DNA of 5,029 nt from the NCBI GenBank assembly GCA_001774505.1, contig MFAF01000083.1:4447-9475 (forward strand). The letters run 5' to 3'. Every line of letters starts with the position of its first letter. Positions within the stretch are counted from its first letter, which is position 1. This document shows positions 4,612-5,029 of the stretch, piece after piece. The DNA is from Candidatus Coatesbacteria bacterium RBG_13_66_14 (GTDB lineage: Bacteria; RBG-13-66-14). The translations under genes and the position numbers were made by a program. Below the pieces are notes generated by a model, which saw nothing but the letters and a program-made list of their open reading frames with translations, ran no database searches and was not told the DNA's origin.

Positions 4612-5029
4612 ATGCTGGAATTCTGGCGCCTCCTCTACGACCTCGTTTTCGTTCCGGTCGTCCACCTCGCCGCCCCGGTCGCCACTCTCGCGAGCGCCGC
4701 CGCCCGTTCCGGCCTCGCCGCCCGTCGGGGGTGGCGCTCCGGGCTGACGGAGACCGTCGGACGCCTCGGGCGGGGCAAGCCGCGACTGTGGTTCCACTGC
4801 GCCTCGCTGGGGGAGTTCGAGCAGGCCAGACCGCTCCTCGCCGAGCTGCGTCGGCGTCACGGCGATCGGTTGATCTTCTATTTGAGCTTCTTCTCCGAGA
4901 CCGGTCTGCGGCACGGCCGCCACGGGGGTCTGGCCGACCACGCCTTTCTCCTGCCGCTGGATTCGCCGGCGGCGGCGCGGCGGCTACTCGACCTCATCAA
5001 GCCACACCTGCTCTGTTTCGTCAAGTTCG
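4612..5029 (+). CDS. waaA: 3-deoxy-D-manno-octulosonic acid (Kdo) transferase, N-terminal part; cut by window edge
   Basis: The frame is open for 139 codons to the right edge. WaaA (KdtA) is an inner-membrane GT-B glycosyltransferase that moves Kdo from CMP-Kdo onto lipid A precursor, an essential step of lipopolysaccharide core synthesis. Residues about 5-30 form the N-terminal membrane anchor (MLEFWRLLYDLVF start, as in the family). The acceptor-side N domain follows: WFHCASLGE (60-68), with Glu68 at the place of the catalytic base of the family, then SFFSETG (92-98), the LPLDSP motif (114-119) and FVKF at the edge, which resembles the VKYEFWPN region of homologues. The ATG at 4612 is the only sensible start: there is no other in-frame ATG and the first residues match the family. 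No ribosome binding site is visible, and a promoter lies immediately upstream. The C-terminal CMP-Kdo-binding half is outside the window. Confidence 0.93.
   Translation, partial: MLEFWRLLYDLVFVPVVHLAAPVATLASAAARSGLAARRGWRSGLTETVGRLGRGKPRLWFHCASLGEFEQARPLLAELRRRHGDRLIFYLSFFSETGLRHGRHGGLADHAFLLPLDSPAAARRLLDLIKPHLLCFVKF

Noticed and set aside
4582..4941. 119-codon minus-strand open frame opposite waaA
   Set aside because: It is antisense to the clear WaaA N-terminal domain and covers its promoter; the product is Gly/Glu/Pro-rich without a recognisable fold.
1..5029. Mobile element, CRISPR array, tRNA or rRNA gene
   Set aside because: I saw no transposase or integrase motifs, no regularly spaced repeats, and no tRNA- or rRNA-like sequence in the two intergenic regions.

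Overview
The window is an apparent chromosomal replication origin region from a GC-rich, diderm (lipopolysaccharide-making) bacterium. Two divergent genes flank a gene-poor, locally AT-rich intergenic stretch with DnaA boxes: dnaA on the minus strand and the start of waaA (Kdo transferase) on the plus strand. A large secreted subtilisin-family protease follows dnaA on the minus strand and runs off the left edge of the window. WaaA implies an outer membrane with lipid A. The protease carries a Por/FlgD-type C-terminal module of the sort common in the FCB superphylum and in related uncultured candidate phyla (for example Coatesbacteria, Eisenbacteria, Fermentibacteria, WOR-3). The phylum assignment is inference only.

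Layout. 1-2641 (minus): an 880-codon, still-open reading frame for an S8 peptidase with signal peptide, propeptide, complete catalytic residues, several beta-sandwich modules and a C-terminal sorting-like domain. 2642-2885: intergenic region with the protease promoter, a long imperfect inverted repeat at its transcription start, a CG-rich palindrome and the dnaA terminator. 2886-4193 (minus): complete dnaA, apparently a single-gene unit, with no dnaN next to it. 4194-4611: candidate oriC with one perfect DnaA box (4373-4381), one Streptomyces-type box (4276-4284), two weaker boxes in helical phase with the perfect one, a G-tract/hairpin segment and an AT-rich segment that may unwind. 4612-5029 (plus): first 139 codons of waaA, cut by the right edge.

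Regulation that can be read from sequence: the putative dnaA -35 element lies inside a DnaA box, which fits autorepression. waaA has a near-consensus promoter placed so that the mRNA should begin at or within a base or two of the ATG, so it is probably leaderless. The protease promoter has a perfect -35 and a -10 that forms the outer edge of a 16-bp inverted repeat. I see no mobile element, CRISPR array, tRNA or rRNA gene. No wholly new system is evident; the most interesting parts are the compact oriC/dnaA control region, the leaderless waaA promoter and the inverted repeat at the protease promoter.
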